A DNA stretch of 35,115 bases from a virus, in IMG/VR virus record IMGVR_UViG_3300044998_001225, positions 1 through 35,115 of that record, one strand, 5' to 3'. Position 1 is the stretch's first letter. Every line of letters starts with the position of its first letter. Below the pieces are notes generated by a model, which saw nothing but the letters and a program-made list of their open reading frames with translations, made no database searches and was not told the DNA's origin. Below are positions 34,304 to 35,115 of this stretch, piece after piece. The translations under genes and the position numbers were made by a program.

Positions 34304-35115
34304 TGGCCGCCGCCAAAGAAGCCAAGTTCTTGTCGCTCGACCGACTGGGCTACAAGTGGCGCGGCCAAAGGTACGTCCGCGTCTCGACCGTCAAGGCCAA
34401 GAAGTCCACCGGTTCGGCGCTGGTGGACTGGGCCGCGCGGGCGGTCCACGAGGAGGTCAAGCGCCTTGTCCAGCTCCGTCTCGCGGGCGGGATGGGCGAG
34501 ACCGAGCTATACGTCGCGCTCATGGCCGACCAGGTCGGCCAGGCGCACGACCAGCGGCGCGACGAGGCCGCCGACTTCGGCACGGTTTTCCACGAGCTCG
34601 TCGAGCGCCTCGCCGCCGGGCGCCAGGACGCCCTCCATGCCGCCGAGAAGGCGGTCGAGGGGCTCCCGGAAGACCAGCGCGACCGGCTCTGGGCCGACGC
34701 CGAGGCCTTTCTCGACTGGCACGACCGCGCGAGGCCCGAATGGCTCATGAACGAGTTCCACGTCGGCCATCACAACCACGGCTATATGGGGACGTGCGAC
34801 GCGATCGCCAGGATCGAGGGCGAGGACGTCCTGTTGGACCTCAAGACGTCGAAGAACGTGTATAGCGAGTACGCCCTCCAGCTCGCGGCCTACCGCTACG
34901 CCGAGTTCGTCGCGGACGCCGAAACCGGCGACGAGACCCAAATGCCGCAGGTCTCCTCGACCGCCGTCCTCCATGTGCGGGACGGCCGTTGCCGCCTTCT
35001 CGGGGTCCCGGCAGGGGAGCGCGAGTGGGAGGCGTTCAAGGCCTGTCTCGCCTTGTACAGGTTCGACCGGGCCGCCCCGAAAGAGTTCGTCGAACGGGTT
35101 CCCGAAGCCTCGCTC
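34303..35115 (+). CDS. RecB/Cas4-like PD-(D/E)XK exonuclease (3' truncated by window)
   Basis: ATG 34303 overlaps the previous stop; 271 codons are visible and the frame is open at the window end. The RecB-family motifs are in order: GTVFHELVE (93-101, His98 and Glu101), then MGTCDAI (Asp166), LLDLKTSKN (Asp179, Lys181) and QLAAYRYA (Gln193, Tyr197). These are the metal-binding and QxxxY motifs of phage exonucleases. It probably prepares DNA ends for recombination or replication. A short basic stretch (34-52) precedes the domain. Confidence 0.85.
   Translation, partial: MAAAKEAKFLSLDRLGYKWRGQRYVRVSTVKAKKSTGSALVDWAARAVHEEVKRLVQLRLAGGMGETELYVALMADQVGQAHDQRRDEAADFGTVFHELVERLAAGRQDALHAAEKAVEGLPEDQRDRLWADAEAFLDWHDRARPEWLMNEFHVGHHNHGYMGTCDAIARIEGEDVLLDLKTSKNVYSEYALQLAAYRYAEFVADAETGDETQMPQVSSTAVLHVRDGRCRLLGVPAGEREWEAFKACLALYRFDRAAPKEFVERVPEASL

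Overview
This window is a large part of a temperate tailed-phage genome, either free or integrated. It carries an HK97-type capsid and a siphovirus-type tail. Base composition is high-GC almost throughout, and GTG and TTG starts are common. Many genes overlap by four bases (GTGA or ATGA), and several genes seem to lack a leader. The host cannot be named from this sequence. A high-GC bacterium that uses near-consensus sigma-70 promoters and tolerates leaderless mRNAs (for example Deinococcota, Actinomycetota or Armatimonadota) would fit. No integrase or att site is visible, so the window is probably not the whole genome.

Layout. Positions 1-237 hold the end of a rightward gene, probably a polymerase-X-like nucleotidyltransferase. 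It is followed by a degenerate CAT-anticodon tRNA-like element and an intact tRNA-Arg(UCU). From 632 to 30394 lies one long leftward block. Read in its own direction (right to left) it begins with a leaderless helix-turn-helix gene, an SSB-like protein, a PD-(D/E)XK-like protein and a primase-polymerase/helicase. A sigma-70-like protein, a lysis cassette (CHAP endolysin plus small membrane proteins) and a phospholipase-D-like protein follow. Then come the small and large terminase, portal, head morphogenesis protein, prohead protease, major capsid protein, neck proteins, major tail protein, frameshifted tail-assembly chaperones, tape measure, baseplate hub, a large tail-tip protein and two adhesin-like proteins. 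Two rightward 'moron' units sit inside the late block: a lipoprotein at 10887-11171, and a pair at 12095-12976 with its own promoter.

The control region is 30395-33670. It holds a CI/LexA-like repressor with an intact Ser-Lys dyad, a four-gene cassette of mostly unknown function placed directly behind it, and a small membrane protein. It is bounded by two divergent promoters that share an almost identical 19-20 bp element, a likely common operator. A second rightward operon (33672 onward) leads into a RecB/Cas4-like nuclease and runs off the right edge.

The most striking feature not explained by a standard gene call is an array of 13 copies (one degenerate) of TTAGTGTCAC in both orientations at 25431-25766. 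It lies inside the 3' end of the primase-helicase gene and surrounds an alternating purine-pyrimidine (CG) tract and an A/T-rich patch. It looks like an iteron-type replication origin embedded in its own initiator gene. Other points to check are the unknown cassette behind the repressor, a perfect 15-bp inverted repeat in a neck gene, and a repeated GCGTACC motif just upstream of uncoupled late starts.
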